Shown here in pieces: positions 8,431 to 18,934 of a stretch of 46,763 nucleotides of DNA. Origin of the DNA: Xanthobacteraceae bacterium (GTDB lineage Bacteria; Pseudomonadota; Alphaproteobacteria; Rhizobiales; Xanthobacteraceae). The translations under genes were made by a program, and so were the position numbers. The notes beneath the pieces were generated by a model, which was not told where the DNA came from, did no database searches, and worked only from the letters and a program-made list of their open reading frames with translations. The stretch is from positions 1-46,763 of the forward strand of contig JAQGJU010000005.1 in assembly GCA_028290465.1 (NCBI GenBank). Direction: 5' to 3'. The number at the start of each line of letters is the position of its first letter. The stretch's first letter is position 1.

Positions 8431-9336
8431 ATGAACTGGATCTCCAACGTCGTCCGTCCAAAAATCCGCAACATCCTGCGGCGCGACACGACCCCCGACA
8501 ATCTCTGGATCAAGTGTCCGGAGACCGGACAACTGGTGTTTTACAAGGACGTCGAGAACAATCAGTTCGTGGTGCCGGGCTCCGGCTATCACATGCGCAT
8601 GAGCGCGACCGCGCGGCTGAAATCGATGTTCGACGGCCAGACCTGGTTCGACATCGGCATCCCGGACGTGCCGGTCGATCCGCTGAAGTTTCGCGACGAG
8701 CGGCGCTATGCCGACCGCATCAAGGACGCCCGCACCAAGACCGGCATGAATGACGCCGTGAAGCTCGGCTACGGCAAGCTCGAAGACCTGCCGGTGGTGA
8801 TCGGCGTGCAGGATTTCGACTTCATGGGCGGCTCGCTCGGCATGGCGGCCGGTGAAGCGGTCGTGAAGGGCCTGATGACGGCGGCGGAGAAGGCTTCGCC
8901 ATTCATCCTGTTTGTCGGCTCCGGCGGCGCCCGCATGCAGGAAGGCATCTTCTCGCTGATGCAGATGCCGCGTACCACGGTGGCCGTGCAGGCGCTGCGC
9001 GAAGTCAAGAAGCCCTACATCGTGGTGCTGACCAATCCGACTACCGGCGGCGTCACCGCGTCCTACGCGATGCTCGGCGACGTGCATATAGCGGAGCCGG
9101 GTGCGCTGATCGGTTTCGCCGGCCCGCGCGTCATCGAGCAGACCATCCGCGAGAAATTGCCGGAAGGTTTCCAGCGCGCCGAATATCTCAAAGAGCACGG
9201 CATGGTCGACATGGTGGTGCATCGCCATCAACTGCGTTCGACCCTGGCCGAGTTGAGCCGCATCCTGATGAAAGCGCCGCACGCGCCCGCGCGTGAGCTG
9301 CCGCAAGCGACCTTGCCGGCTCCGGCGGAAGCGTGA
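8431..9336 (+). CDS. accD: Acetyl-CoA carboxylase carboxyltransferase subunit beta
   Basis: Beta half of the carboxyltransferase that transfers CO2 from biotin to acetyl-CoA, the first step of fatty acid synthesis. It has 301 residues. The crotonase-like core is intact: [25 protein letters not shown] and [16 protein letters not shown]. The N-terminal zinc ribbon that carries four Cys in E. coli is degenerate: [11 protein letters not shown] keeps one Cys, and the second CxxC position reads VPGSGYHM. The ATG has GAAGAGGG at 8418-8425. The gene overlaps folC by GTGA (9333-9336), a pairing widely conserved in bacteria. Confidence 0.96.
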   Translation: MNWISNVVRPKIRNILRRDTTPDNLWIKCPETGQLVFYKDVENNQFVVPGSGYHMRMSATARLKSMFDGQTWFDIGIPDVPVDPLKFRDERRYADRIKDARTKTGMNDAVKLGYGKLEDLPVVIGVQDFDFMGGSLGMAAGEAVVKGLMTAAEKASPFILFVGSGGARMQEGIFSLMQMPRTTVAVQALREVKKPYIVVLTNPTTGGVTASYAMLGDVHIAEPGALIGFAGPRVIEQTIREKLPEGFQRAEYLKEHGMVDMVVHRHQLRSTLAELSRILMKAPHAPARELPQATLPAPAEA

Positions 9337-10679
9337 GCGGGGCGGGCCGAGATTCTTCGATGACCCCCGTCGATGCCATCGTGACGCGCCTGATGGCGCT
9401 GCATCCCAAGCGCATCGATCTGTCGCTCGATCGCCTGAATCGCCTGCTGAACGCGCTCGGCAATCCAGAGCGCCGCGTGCCGCCGGTCATTCATGTCGCT
9501 GGCACCAACGGCAAGGGATCGACCGTCGCGTTCCTGCGCGCGATGCTGGAAGCCGCCGGCAAGCGCGTGCATGTCTACACCTCGCCGCATCTGGTGCGCT
9601 TCAACGAGCGCTTCCGCATCGGCGCGCCGGGCGAGGGCGCGCTGGTGTCCGACGAGGCGCTCGCCGATGCGCTGGCGCAATGCGAGCGCGCCAATGCGGA
9701 CGCGCCGATCACCGTGTTCGAGATCACCACGGCGGCGGGCTTTGTGCTGTTCGCGCAAAATCCCGCCGACGTGCTGCTGCTCGAAGTCGGCCTCGGCGGA
9801 CGGCTGGATGCGACGAATGTGATCGAGCGGCCGCTGGCCAGCATCATCACGCCGGTATCGCTCGATCATTCGGAATTTCTCGGCGACACTGTCGACATGA
9901 TCGCCACCGAAAAGGCCGGCATCCTGAAGCGCGGCGTCCCCGGCATCGTGGCGCCGCAGTCTCCGGACGCGCTGGCCGCCATCGAGCGCCAGGCGGCACG
10001 GCGCGGATCGCCGCTGCGGATCGCCGGCGAGCAGTGGACCGCCACGGAAGAACGCGGCCGTCTGGTCTATCAGGACGATGACGGTCTGATCGACCTGCCG
10101 GCGCCGAAACTCTATGGCCGACATCAGTTCGAGAACGCGGGCCTTGCCATCGCGGCGCTGCGGGCGATTCCGGAATGGAAACTGCCGGCGGCTGCGATGG
10201 AAGCCGGCATCACCAGGGCCGAATGGCCGGCCCGCATGCAGCGCCTGTCGCACGGCAAGCTGGCCGACCTGGTGCCGCCGGGAGGTGAACTCTGGCTCGA
10301 CGGCGGACATAATCCGGACGGCGGCCGTGCGGTCGCGGCGGCGCTCGCCGATCTCGAAGAGCGCGTGCCACGTCCGCTGGTGATGATCGTCGGCATGATG
10401 GGCAACAAGGATTGCGAAGGCTTCCTGCGCAATTTTGCTGGGCTGGCCCGGCGTATCTTTACGGTGCCGATCCCGGACCAGGAAAACGCCGCGCCGGCCG
10501 AAGAGATCGCCGTGGTGGCGCGCAACATCGATATTCCGGCGCAGCGCCGCGACAGCTTGCGTGAAGCCCTGATGGCGGTGGGAAAGCTCGACCTCGATCC
10601 GCCGCCGCGCGTGCTGATCACCGGCTCGCTGTATCTTGCCGGCGCGGTGTTGGCCGAGAATGGGACGCCGCCGGCTTGA
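9333..10679 (+). CDS. folC: Folylpolyglutamate synthase / dihydrofolate synthase
   Basis: Adds glutamate to dihydropteroate and to folates. Mur-ligase-type ATP enzyme of 448 residues, with the P-loop GTNGKGST at 57-64, the magnesium-site segment [13 protein letters not shown], and the C-terminal domain starting near [12 protein letters not shown]. The GTG start at 9333 is fused to the accD stop. An ATG at 9360 is an alternative that would shorten the protein by nine residues. Its last 62 bases overlap the 3' end of the convergent ligase gene. Confidence 0.95.
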   Translation: MSGAGRDSSMTPVDAIVTRLMALHPKRIDLSLDRLNRLLNALGNPERRVPPVIHVAGTNGKGSTVAFLRAMLEAAGKRVHVYTSPHLVRFNERFRIGAPGEGALVSDEALADALAQCERANADAPITVFEITTAAGFVLFAQNPADVLLLEVGLGGRLDATNVIERPLASIITPVSLDHSEFLGDTVDMIATEKAGILKRGVPGIVAPQSPDALAAIERQAARRGSPLRIAGEQWTATEERGRLVYQDDDGLIDLPAPKLYGRHQFENAGLAIAALRAIPEWKLPAAAMEAGITRAEWPARMQRLSHGKLADLVPPGGELWLDGGHNPDGGRAVAAALADLEERVPRPLVMIVGMMGNKDCEGFLRNFAGLARRIFTVPIPDQENAAPAEEIAVVARNIDIPAQRRDSLREALMAVGKLDLDPPPRVLITGSLYLAGAVLAENGTPPA

Positions 10680-11778
10680 CGGCTTTACGTGCCGTCTTGG
10701 TTGCGCGCGTCTTGCGCGCCGCAGTTTTCGGTTTGCGGCGCGTCGCCGTGCTGTCGAGCAGACGCAACAGATCGCCCTTCTTCTGGTTCAGTTGTTCGTA
10801 GGTGCATTGCGCCGGCGCCTTGTCGGGCCGCCAGCGCAATATCCGCGTGCCGTGGCGAAACCGGCCGCCGGTGAAATGGTCGTAGCAGACCTCGACCACC
10901 AGCTTCGGCTTCAGCGGCTGCCATTCTGATGAGCGTTCGGTCGACCAGCGGCTCGGCCCGCCGGGCGCATCGCCGGTGAAGCCCGGCGGCCCGATCAGCT
11001 TTTCGAGTTTTTTGGTCAGCGCCGGTTTGTCGGCGCGCTTCAGCGTGGTGAAGCCGACATGGTTCAGCAGACCGGCCTCATCGTAAAGCCCGAGCAGCAG
11101 CGAGCCGACCAGTTGGCTGCCGGTGCCATAGCGAAAGCCGCCGACCACGCAGTCGGCGCTGCGCAGATTCTTGATTTTCTGCATGGCCGTGCGGCCTTCT
11201 GTGTTGTACGGCACGTCGCGCAATTTGGCGATGATGCCGTCGAGGGTCGCGCCGACATCCTTGAGCCAGCGTTGCGCTTCGCCGAGTTCGGTGGTGGCCG
11301 GCGACAGACGGACGGTGTCGTTGCCGGCCAGATGCCGATGCGCAAAGGCTTCGAGCCGCGCGCGCCGTTCATCAAGCGTCAAACCGACCAGCGATGTGCG
11401 GTCGGCGTCGACCAGGAGATCGAACACGATCAGTTTGGCTGGGGTCTCGCGCGAAAGTTTTTCAACGCGGCTGATCGCCGGATGAATGCGCTGCAGCAGC
11501 GCGTCGAACGAGAAGGCCTTGCCGTGGGGCACCACGATCTCGCCGTCCAGCACGAAGGCCTTAGCTTTCAACGTCGCGACCGCCGCCACCAGTTCGGGGA
11601 AATATCGCGTCAGCGGCTGGCCGGATTTCGACTGCAGTTCGATGGAGTCGCCATCGCGGAACACGATGCAGCGAAAGCCGTCCCATTTCGGCTCGTACTG
11701 CCACTCGGGGCCTTCCGGGACCTCGGCTACGGACTTGGCTTCCATCGGCGGAAACGGCGAACGCAACGGCAGCGACAT
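10618..11778 (-). CDS. ATP-dependent DNA ligase, LigC type
   Basis: Seals nicks using ATP through a lysyl-AMP intermediate. It has 386 residues: an adenylation domain with motif I EPKWDGFRC (Lys31), motif III-like KLIVFDLLVD, motif IV DGIIAK and motif V KIKNLRSADCVVGG, then an OB-fold domain from about 220 to 330 (VEVCYDHFTGGRFRHG). There are no polymerase or phosphoesterase domains, so it resembles stand-alone LigC rather than LigD. A Lys/Arg/Ala-rich tail of about 40 residues may bind DNA. It lies tail-to-tail with folC, overlapping by 62 bases, and is downstream of trxA. No Ku gene is in the window, so a role in base-excision or stationary-phase repair is inferred from the family only. Confidence 0.9.
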   Translation of the reverse strand: MSLPLRSPFPPMEAKSVAEVPEGPEWQYEPKWDGFRCIVFRDGDSIELQSKSGQPLTRYFPELVAAVATLKAKAFVLDGEIVVPHGKAFSFDALLQRIHPAISRVEKLSRETPAKLIVFDLLVDADRTSLVGLTLDERRARLEAFAHRHLAGNDTVRLSPATTELGEAQRWLKDVGATLDGIIAKLRDVPYNTEGRTAMQKIKNLRSADCVVGGFRYGTGSQLVGSLLLGLYDEAGLLNHVGFTTLKRADKPALTKKLEKLIGPPGFTGDAPGGPSRWSTERSSEWQPLKPKLVVEVCYDHFTGGRFRHGTRILRWRPDKAPAQCTYEQLNQKKGDLLRLLDSTATRRKPKTAARKTRATKTARKAVKPAASHSRPTPRRQDTASR

Positions 11779-11816
11779 GGCACGCGTCCTTGCTCACGGG
11801 GCATGCCGTCAACGCA

Positions 11817-11842
11817 AAAGGCCGGCCTTTCGGCCGGCCTTT
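11817..11842 (-). terminator. Terminator of trxA (read on the minus strand)
   Basis: A perfect 11-bp stem, AAAGGCCGGCC (11817-11827) / GGCCGGCCTTT (11832-11842), has a 4-base loop. Read on the minus strand it is followed by a short T-run (complement of AAAA at 11816-11819). It lies 27 bases after the trxA stop and separates trxA from the ligase gene. Confidence 0.85.
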
Positions 11843-11868
11843 CGAGAATAATTTAAACGAAGCCGCGA

Positions 11869-12189
11869 TCAGCAGGCGGCGCTGATCCACTGTTCGAGCT
11901 TGGCCTTGGGGGCCGCGCCAACCTGACGCGAAGCCAGTTCGCCGCCCTTGAAGATCATCAGGGTCGGGATCGACATGATGCCGTATTTGGCGGCTACCGC
12001 CGGGTTCTCGTCGACGTTCAGCTTGACGATCTTGACCTTCTCGCCAAGCGAGGCGGAAATCTCGTCGAGTGCCGGGCCGATCATCCGGCACGGACCGCAC
12101 CATTCGGCCCAGAAGTCGACCACGACCGGGCCTTCGGCCTTCAGCACGTCAACTTCGAAGCTCGCGTCCGACACCTTGCCTACGGCCAT
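11869..12189 (-). CDS. trxA: Thioredoxin
   Basis: Cytoplasmic disulfide reductase of 106 residues with the active site [10 protein letters not shown] and the cis-Pro segment MSIPTLMIF. The start MAVGKVSD (12189) is preceded on the minus strand by GAGGTG, a good ribosome-binding site, whereas an upstream in-frame ATG would add 27 residues unlike the family. It is the last gene of the addB-addA-trxA group and is followed by its own terminator. A C-terminal Cys (AAC) is present besides the two active-site Cys. Confidence 0.97.
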   Translation of the reverse strand: MAVGKVSDASFEVDVLKAEGPVVVDFWAEWCGPCRMIGPALDEISASLGEKVKIVKLNVDENPAVAAKYGIMSIPTLMIFKGGELASRQVGAAPKAKLEQWISAAC

Positions 12190-12277
12190 GGAACACCTCG
12201 TTATCCGGCGCGCGGGGCGCCGCAGGGGAAATTGGGGACCGAACGTAGGAATGGCCGGGGGCAGCGTCAAGGCGCCT

Positions 12278-15200
12278 TCACCGGGCCGTGACGCGGGCCA
12301 GCTCCGCGTCGAGATCCTCCGCCGATATCTCCATCAGATCAGGCACATCGGTCCAGACCAGGGCGGCCCGCACCGGCCGTCCGGGGTACAGTCGGGCCAG
12401 CACGGCCCGATAGAGCGCAAGCTGGGCCACATAGTCTCGTGGAACATCGGCCCGGGCGGCCGGCGCCGGCCGATTCGTCTTGTAGTCGGCGATCAAAATT
12501 TGGGTATCTGTCACCATCAGGCGGTCGACCTGACCGGACACCAGGATGGACCGGCCGGCGCCCGTCAGCCGCCCGACGATTGGCACTTCGGCGCGGGAGC
12601 CCGGCGCGAACAAGGGCGCGAATCGCGGATCGTCCAGCACCGCCAGCACTTGCGCGACGATCTGGCTCCGCTCTGCCTCCGGCAGTTTGCCGGAGTGCGT
12701 CAGGAAGCGCGCGGCGGCCTCGGCGCGGCGCTCCGGCGGCATGTCGGGCAGCGATTGCAACAGCCGGTGCACGGCGCGGCCGCGCTCCAGCGCGGCCTGC
12801 CGGTCGGCCGCGCTGCCGCCGGATGCTTCACGCCGTTCCATCGCCTCGTCATAGGCATGCGACGGCGCCAGCGGCACCGGCTGTGGCGGCTCGGCCAGCG
12901 CCGGCTGGCTGAGCCACGGCGGCGTGAGAGGCAGCTCCAAGGCGGGCGAATCCGGAAAGCCGGTCGCGACGGTCTCGGCCTCGCCTTCGACCGGCTTGCG
13001 ATAACGCCACACCGTGCCGTTGCCGTCGTCGGCCGGGCCCTCATGGGCCAGCGGCGCCAGCGCGTCGAACACGAGATCGTACCAGCAGCCGGCCGGGCGC
13101 TTGTTGGCGCCTTCGACGCCGCACACGATCAGCCGGTCCGCGGCGCGCGTCATCGCCACGTATAGCAGGCGCCGGTACTCGTCCTCGGTGGCGCGCCGCG
13201 CCAGCGCACGGGCGTCGGCGATGACCGTGAGGTCGTCTTCCTTGCGGCCGACCCACACCAAACGGTCGGGCGTGCCGGGCACGGCGTTTTGCGCCGGCAG
13301 CGGCAGAATCTTCGGCTGGTGCTGCGGGGCGCCGGCCGGGCTCGACGTCGTATCGGCCAAAATGACCAGCGGCGCTTCGAGCCCCTTGGCGCCGTGCACG
13401 GTCATCACCCGGACTTCGTCGCGGGCGATTTCCATGTCGCGCTTTACTTCCGCGCGCGCCGCCCGCAGCCAAGCGAGAAAGCCCTGCAGCGACGGCGTCT
13501 CGCGGCGCTCGTAATCCAGCGCCAGATTGAGAAACTCGTCGAGCGCATCGTTGGCCTCGGCGCCGAGCCGCGACAGGAAGCGCTGGCGTCCGCGCTCCGG
13601 GCCGAGCAGATGCGCGTAGAAGCCGAACGGCGTTTCGTGTCGTGCGGCGCGCTCGAACCGTTCGAGCCGCTGCGCGGCTTCGCCAAAGCGCGGGCTCTCG
13701 CCGGCCTTTTCGTGCAACGCGCTTCGCAACGTGCCTTGACGATTCCAGGCCAGCGCGAACAGGTCTTCCTCGTCGAGGCCGAACAGCGGACTCTTCAGCA
13801 CCGTCGCCAGCGCCAGATCGTCATCCGGCAGCAGCAGCGCGTCGCCCAGCACCATCAGGTCCATCGCGGCGATATGCTCGGTCAGCACCAGCCGGTCGGC
13901 GCCGGCAACCGGCACATCCGCGTTCTTCAGCGCGCGGATGATCGCCTCGAACAGCGCGCCGCGCCGCGATACCAGGATCAGCACCTCGCCGGCCCGCAAC
14001 GCGGTGCGTCCGCGCCCGACCGGCACCCGGCCGATGGAAGCGCGTACCTGCCGGGCGATGCGCTCCGCGAGCCGGACCTGCGGGCTGGTTTCGGCGACCG
14101 CGTCGAACGGCGCGTCCCAGCCTTCGATCTCGTGCTTCTCGTCGGGCTTTTCCAGCGGCCAGATCTCGACGCGGCCCGGCGCGGCGTCGGGCAATGCGAG
14201 GTGCACGGTCTTGACCGGATCGGAGGAGAGTCCCTGGAAACCTTCAGGTCGTCCGAACACCGCATCGACGGCTTCCAGCACTACCGGGCTGGAGCGGAAT
14301 GAATGTTTGAACTCGACGGCCAGAAATTCAGCCGGATTTTCACTGTGGGCGCTTCGGAAGAATTGCCGCGTTTCGGCGAACGCGTCCGGGGCTGCGCCCT
14401 GAAACGAAAAGATCGACTGCTTTTCGTCGCCGACCGCGAAAATGGTGCGCTTAAGCTCGCCGCGTGCACCAGCGCCGGAAAAGAAGTCGGAGACGACGGC
14501 CCGAATGATCTGCCACTGCTTGGGGCTGGTGTCCTGCGCCTCGTCGATCAGCACGTGGTCGATGCCGAGATCGAGCTTGTAGTGCACCCAGGCGGACGAC
14601 ACGTTGGTCAGCAGCGCCAGCGTTTTTTCGATCAAATCGTCGTAGTCGAGAATGCCGCGCCGGTCCTTCTCGGCCCGATAGCGGCGCAGCACAAGCTCAG
14701 CAACATTCAGCAGCGCGGCGGTGCGGTCGCGGCAGGCGACGGCGCGGCGCCGTTCGACCAGTTTCAGCAGGCGCTCCTGCTCGGCAGTCAGCCGCGCCGC
14801 CAGATCCGGATAGTCCTGGACGATCGCCTTGGTGACGATGCGCTGGCGGCGTTCGTCCTTGGCGGTCAGGAAGATCGGCCGGTACAGCGCCGCGCGTTGC
14901 GGGCCGTTCGCTTCATAGGCTTCCATCAGACGGTCGGCCTGATCGATGTCGGTTTTCGAACCCAAGGCCAACGTATCGGCGACGGCCGGCCATTCGGTTA
15001 ACGGCAGATGCGGACTGGCGACCGTCTCGGTCTCGATGCTGTCCAGCGTGTCATCATGCGCAACGGCCAGCGTGCCGCACAGATCGACGATGGCCGCGTC
15101 AACGCCCCGTGCGGTCCATTGCCCGATGGCTTCGCGAAGACCAATGGCTTCGGTGATCACCGCTTTGAAGGTCTGGTCGGCGACGACGTTAATGGCGGTG

Positions 15201-15751
15201 GCCAAAGCTTTGCCGAGCGGGCTGTCGGGCGCCGATGCGCCGTCAAGCAGCACGCCGAGACTGATCTGGTCGAGCAATTGCCGTTCGGACGCTTCGTCGA
15301 GCACCGTGAAGCGCGCGGCCACATTGGCCTCGAACGGAAACTGATGCAGCATTCGCGTGCAGAACGCGTGGATGGTCAGCACCTTCAGGCCGCCCGGCGT
15401 ATCCAGCGCCTGCGCGAACAGGCGGCGGGCGCGGGCGCGAACCTCTGAGCCCGGCCGCACATTGGACAGCGCCCGGATGGCCTCGTTCAGCGCCGCGTCG
15501 TCGAGCGCGATCCATTGCGCCAGCGTGTCGAACACCCGGTTCGCCATATTGGCGGCGGCGGCCTTGGTAAAGGTAATGCACAGGATCTTGGATGGATCGA
15601 CACCGTCGAGCATCAACCGGATGACACGCTGCGCCAGCACGTGGGTCTTGCCCGAGCCGGCATTGGCCGACACCCAGGCGGAAACCTTTGGGTCGGATGC
15701 GTCGATCTGGACGCGGCTGACATTTGGCGGAATGACGCGGGGCGCACTCAT
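12278..15751 (-). CDS. addA: Double-strand break repair helicase-nuclease AddA
   Basis: Helicase/nuclease subunit of AddAB, which resects DNA ends to load RecA. With the start at 15751 it has 1157 residues. UvrD-type helicase motifs are visible: Walker [11 protein letters not shown] (residues 30-39), motif Ia CITFTKAAA, motif [14 protein letters not shown], motif V-like [12 protein letters not shown] and motif [14 protein letters not shown] RecB-type nuclease domain lies at the C-terminus, with [11 protein letters not shown] holding the catalytic Asp and Lys. The start codon overlaps the addB stop as ATGA on the minus strand. An upstream ATG would add 12 residues inside addB and is less likely. 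Confidence 0.96.
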   Translation of the reverse strand: MSAPRVIPPNVSRVQIDASDPKVSAWVSANAGSGKTHVLAQRVIRLMLDGVDPSKILCITFTKAAAANMANRVFDTLAQWIALDDAALNEAIRALSNVRPGSEVRARARRLFAQALDTPGGLKVLTIHAFCTRMLHQFPFEANVAARFTVLDEASERQLLDQISLGVLLDGASAPDSPLGKALATAINVVADQTFKAVITEAIGLREAIGQWTARGVDAAIVDLCGTLAVAHDDTLDSIETETVASPHLPLTEWPAVADTLALGSKTDIDQADRLMEAYEANGPQRAALYRPIFLTAKDERRQRIVTKAIVQDYPDLAARLTAEQERLLKLVERRRAVACRDRTAALLNVAELVLRRYRAEKDRRGILDYDDLIEKTLALLTNVSSAWVHYKLDLGIDHVLIDEAQDTSPKQWQIIRAVVSDFFSGAGARGELKRTIFAVGDEKQSIFSFQGAAPDAFAETRQFFRSAHSENPAEFLAVEFKHSFRSSPVVLEAVDAVFGRPEGFQGLSSDPVKTVHLALPDAAPGRVEIWPLEKPDEKHEIEGWDAPFDAVAETSPQVRLAERIARQVRASIGRVPVGRGRTALRAGEVLILVSRRGALFEAIIRALKNADVPVAGADRLVLTEHIAAMDLMVLGDALLLPDDDLALATVLKSPLFGLDEEDLFALAWNRQGTLRSALHEKAGESPRFGEAAQRLERFERAARHETPFGFYAHLLGPERGRQRFLSRLGAEANDALDEFLNLALDYERRETPSLQGFLAWLRAARAEVKRDMEIARDEVRVMTVHGAKGLEAPLVILADTTSSPAGAPQHQPKILPLPAQNAVPGTPDRLVWVGRKEDDLTVIADARALARRATEDEYRRLLYVAMTRAADRLIVCGVEGANKRPAGCWYDLVFDALAPLAHEGPADDGNGTVWRYRKPVEGEAETVATGFPDSPALELPLTPPWLSQPALAEPPQPVPLAPSHAYDEAMERREASGGSAADRQAALERGRAVHRLLQSLPDMPPERRAEAAARFLTHSGKLPEAERSQIVAQVLAVLDDPRFAPLFAPGSRAEVPIVGRLTGAGRSILVSGQVDRLMVTDTQILIADYKTNRPAPAARADVPRDYVAQLALYRAVLARLYPGRPVRAALVWTDVPDLMEISAEDLDAELARVTAR

Positions 15752-18700
15752 TCCTCGCCTCCCGGTTCGCCGCCGGATAGCGACCATTCCTTGACGCGCG
15801 CGAGATGATCGTAGTTACCGTAGCGGGTGCGCCACATCGACAGCACCAGCGAACGATAGGGCTGATCCCGATTGTCGAAGCGCGCGACCAAGGTCGCGAG
15901 CTTGGCGAGCGCGACATCGGCCTGCGAATCCGGCGTGCCGTCCTTGAAGACGATCGCGGCTTCCTCGCCGGCCGGTTCGCCACCCTTCAGCGCGACATAC
16001 AGAAGCTCGCCGACCGAGGCGCCGGCCGGAATGGTCTTGAAGCCGCCTTGGCGCAGGATCGCGGATTCCAGCGTCATTTGCGGCGACAGTCCGGTGCGCA
16101 CCTGTTTCTCGGTCGGTACCTGACCGGTCTTGTAGTCGACGATGGCGTAACGTCCGTCGGTGCGCAGTTCGATCCGGTCGGCGCGCGCCGACAGCGTGAA
16201 CAGGCCGCCGGCCGATTCGATGGGAATGCGTCCGCCGATTTCGGCGTCGAGCATCTTCACGTCGGCGCGGCGGCGCGCCTCGAACCCGGCGAACCAATGG
16301 GCGATGCGGCGAAAGCGCGGCCACCAGAATGCCCGCGCCTCGGGATAATCGTCGAGCGGCGCGAAGTGCTTGGCGCCGATCCGAATGAGTTCGGCGGCCG
16401 GATCGGCAGGCAGGCCCTTGGCGAAGGTCTGGGTGAATTCGCCGAGCGCGCCATGGATGACAATGCCGCGGTCGCGCCCGCCGGGCGGCAGATCGACTGG
16501 ATCGAGCGGCGCCAGCTTCAAAATGTGCCGCGCATAGATGGTGTACGGATCGCGCAGCCAGTTTTCGATTTCGGTGACCGACAGTTGGCGCGGCCGTGCT
16601 TCCAGCGGCGGCTTTGGAGCCGGCGGCTTGATGCGCTCCTTTTTGAGAGGACGATCCAACGTGCGCGACCATGCGACATAGTGGGCGCCGCGCTGGCGCA
16701 CGATGTTCCAGCGCGCCTGACCGGCAACTGCCGCGAGGCGCTGCACAAACCTTGATGCAACGGTCGGCGCGCCAGCAACTTTCGCGGCGCGCGTCAGGAA
16801 CACTTCGGGCGCGCCCATGCCTTGCGCGAAGTCGTGTGCCGACAAACCAATACGCCGCTCCGGCAGATCGAGGCCGAGATCCTGCCGCATCGGCCGGCTC
16901 AGCCAAGCATCGGTCGCGGTTTCCGGCGGCCAAGTACCTTCATTGAGGCCGCCGAGCACGATGCGATCATGCAGCGCGAGCCGCGCTTCGAGCGGACCGA
17001 GAATGCGCACCCGCACGCCGGAGGCGCCGGGCCGTCGCACCACGCGGTCGAAGATCGCCGCCTGAAACAGTTCAGGATAGTCGCCGGGCGCGACCGCGAG
17101 TTGGCCGGCAGGCGCACTCGCGGCGAGTTCATCGAGGGCTGCCGACAACGCGCGGCCTTCCGGACCGGCGAAGGCCGGGGTGTCGTCTTGGTCATCGCCG
17201 CCAAGTGTCGCGACGACATCGCGATGCCGGGCGGCGAATTCCGCCAAGCGATGCGGCGCGTTCGGCAGACTCTCCAGCGGCGCCAGTGCGACACTCAGCC
17301 GTTCAATCAGGTCGGCGGCGGCATCGAGATCGACGGGATCGAGTTTGGCGCGCGGATCGCGCGTGTGCAGATCACTCAGCTCTTCGCGAAAGGTTTGCAG
17401 CGCATGCGCGAGCCCGGCGCTGCCGGCCTTCGGACGCGGCCCGCGCAGCAACGCCATCTCCAACGTCGCGATGGCGCGCGCATGGCCGCCCGGCGCAGCG
17501 CCGAGCCGCAACAACGGATGCTTCAACAGTGCCAGCAGTGACACCGGCGCGAGGCCGCCGACGGCGGTCTCGGCGGCAAGTCGGGCAAACCGTCCGGCCG
17601 CCGTGTCGGGCAGCGGATCGCCGCCGGAATCGTCGACCGGCACGTTCCAACGCGCCAGATCGGCCAGCACGCGGCGCGCCAGCGCGCGGTCGGGCGTGAT
17701 CAATGCGGCGGTCTTGCCCGGTGTCGCGACCGCTTCGCGCAGCGCGACCGCGATGGCGAGGGCTTCTTCCTCGGCATGCGCGGCCTCAATGACCGTGACG
17801 CCCGCGAGCCCGGCATCGGCGCGTTCGGCGAACGCGGGATCGCTGACCCGAGCCTGCCAGACTTCGGTGGCGGCGGCCGGTCGCAGCGCTTCGGATAGCA
17901 GCGCCTCGCGGCCGAAAGATGCGGGAACGCCGAGTGTTTCGACTTCCTCACGCGCGATGCCGATGCGGGTCAGCAATCCTTGCATGGCGAATTGCGGATG
18001 GCCGTACGCGGGTTGCGCGATGGTACGGCCGCCGGCATCGCGCGCGCCCGCGATCGAGCGCCAGGTATCGGCGTCGAGATCGGTGTCGAGTCCCGGCAGC
18101 ACTACGGCGCCCTGTGATGCGCGCGCGATCGCGGCAATCAGTTCGGCAGTCGCCGGCACCGAACCGGTCGAGCCGGCGGCGATCACCGGGCCGCCCTGTT
18201 GGGCGGTGAGGCGCTCGGCCTCGGCAGCGATCAGCACGTCACGCCGCGCCGCGGCCTCGATGGCGCCGCGTTCCTTCAGAATCTCCGGCCAGACATGGCG
18301 GGCGATCCGCAGAAACTTCAGCGTCAATTGCCAGTATTCGTCGAGATGGTCCGGCACGAGGCCATCAAGCCGGGCCCAGTCGACGCGCCGCGTCGTCATG
18401 TCGTCGATCAGTCGGGCGAGATCGTCGGCGAGCGCCAGCGCGGCGGCCGGCGTATTGGCGACCAGCGGGGCTTCGCCAGCCTGCTGCGGCGCCAGCGCCT
18501 GCGCCCATTTCAGCACCAGTTCGGCGAGCAGGAGTTTACGCTCCAACGCGCCCAACGACGGCGGCAGATCGAGCGCTGCGGCGGCGAGATCGCCCGTCGC
18601 CTGTTCGGCGAACGCGATTTCGTCCTCGTCGACATCGCCGATCGGCACGATGCGCGGCAGGATGGCGGCGTCGCCGTCCATGATGTCGAGGAACAGGTCG

Positions 18701-18876
18701 CGGGCCAGCCGTCCAGCGCGCCGCGTCGGCAGGTACAGCGTCGCGGATGCCAGCGCGAGCGGATCGCGGCCGGGCACAAAGCCCGGCACCAGCCGTCCGT
18801 CCAGCAACGCGCGGATCAGCGTGTCGAGGAACGGCGCCGAGGACGGAATGGTGAGGACGCGCGGGCGAGAGGCCAT
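15748..18876 (-). CDS. addB: Double-strand break repair protein AddB (alphaproteobacterial type)
   Basis: Second subunit of AddAB, with an inactivated helicase-like N-terminus and a RecB-type nuclease domain. It has 1042 residues. There is no Walker A motif at the N-terminus (ASATLYLPTRRAGR), as expected for AddB. The nuclease core YAIVDYKTGQVP lies near residue 930. I find no cysteine anywhere in the protein, so the iron-sulfur cluster that clasps the Bacillus AddB nuclease domain cannot exist here; its place is taken by YGNYDHLARVKEW. The gene starts 59 bases after the murU-like gene and is translationally coupled to addA. Confidence 0.94.
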   Translation of the reverse strand: MASRPRVLTIPSSAPFLDTLIRALLDGRLVPGFVPGRDPLALASATLYLPTRRAGRLARDLFLDIMDGDAAILPRIVPIGDVDEDEIAFAEQATGDLAAAALDLPPSLGALERKLLLAELVLKWAQALAPQQAGEAPLVANTPAAALALADDLARLIDDMTTRRVDWARLDGLVPDHLDEYWQLTLKFLRIARHVWPEILKERGAIEAAARRDVLIAAEAERLTAQQGGPVIAAGSTGSVPATAELIAAIARASQGAVVLPGLDTDLDADTWRSIAGARDAGGRTIAQPAYGHPQFAMQGLLTRIGIAREEVETLGVPASFGREALLSEALRPAAATEVWQARVSDPAFAERADAGLAGVTVIEAAHAEEEALAIAVALREAVATPGKTAALITPDRALARRVLADLARWNVPVDDSGGDPLPDTAAGRFARLAAETAVGGLAPVSLLALLKHPLLRLGAAPGGHARAIATLEMALLRGPRPKAGSAGLAHALQTFREELSDLHTRDPRAKLDPVDLDAAADLIERLSVALAPLESLPNAPHRLAEFAARHRDVVATLGGDDQDDTPAFAGPEGRALSAALDELAASAPAGQLAVAPGDYPELFQAAIFDRVVRRPGASGVRVRILGPLEARLALHDRIVLGGLNEGTWPPETATDAWLSRPMRQDLGLDLPERRIGLSAHDFAQGMGAPEVFLTRAAKVAGAPTVASRFVQRLAAVAGQARWNIVRQRGAHYVAWSRTLDRPLKKERIKPPAPKPPLEARPRQLSVTEIENWLRDPYTIYARHILKLAPLDPVDLPPGGRDRGIVIHGALGEFTQTFAKGLPADPAAELIRIGAKHFAPLDDYPEARAFWWPRFRRIAHWFAGFEARRRADVKMLDAEIGGRIPIESAGGLFTLSARADRIELRTDGRYAIVDYKTGQVPTEKQVRTGLSPQMTLESAILRQGGFKTIPAGASVGELLYVALKGGEPAGEEAAIVFKDGTPDSQADVALAKLATLVARFDNRDQPYRSLVLSMWRTRYGNYDHLARVKEWSLSGGEPGGEE

Positions 18877-18934
18877 GGCGCGTTATATAGGATTCGCGGG
18901 CGTGCGTTCTCAACCCTGCAAATGTTGGGCGGCT

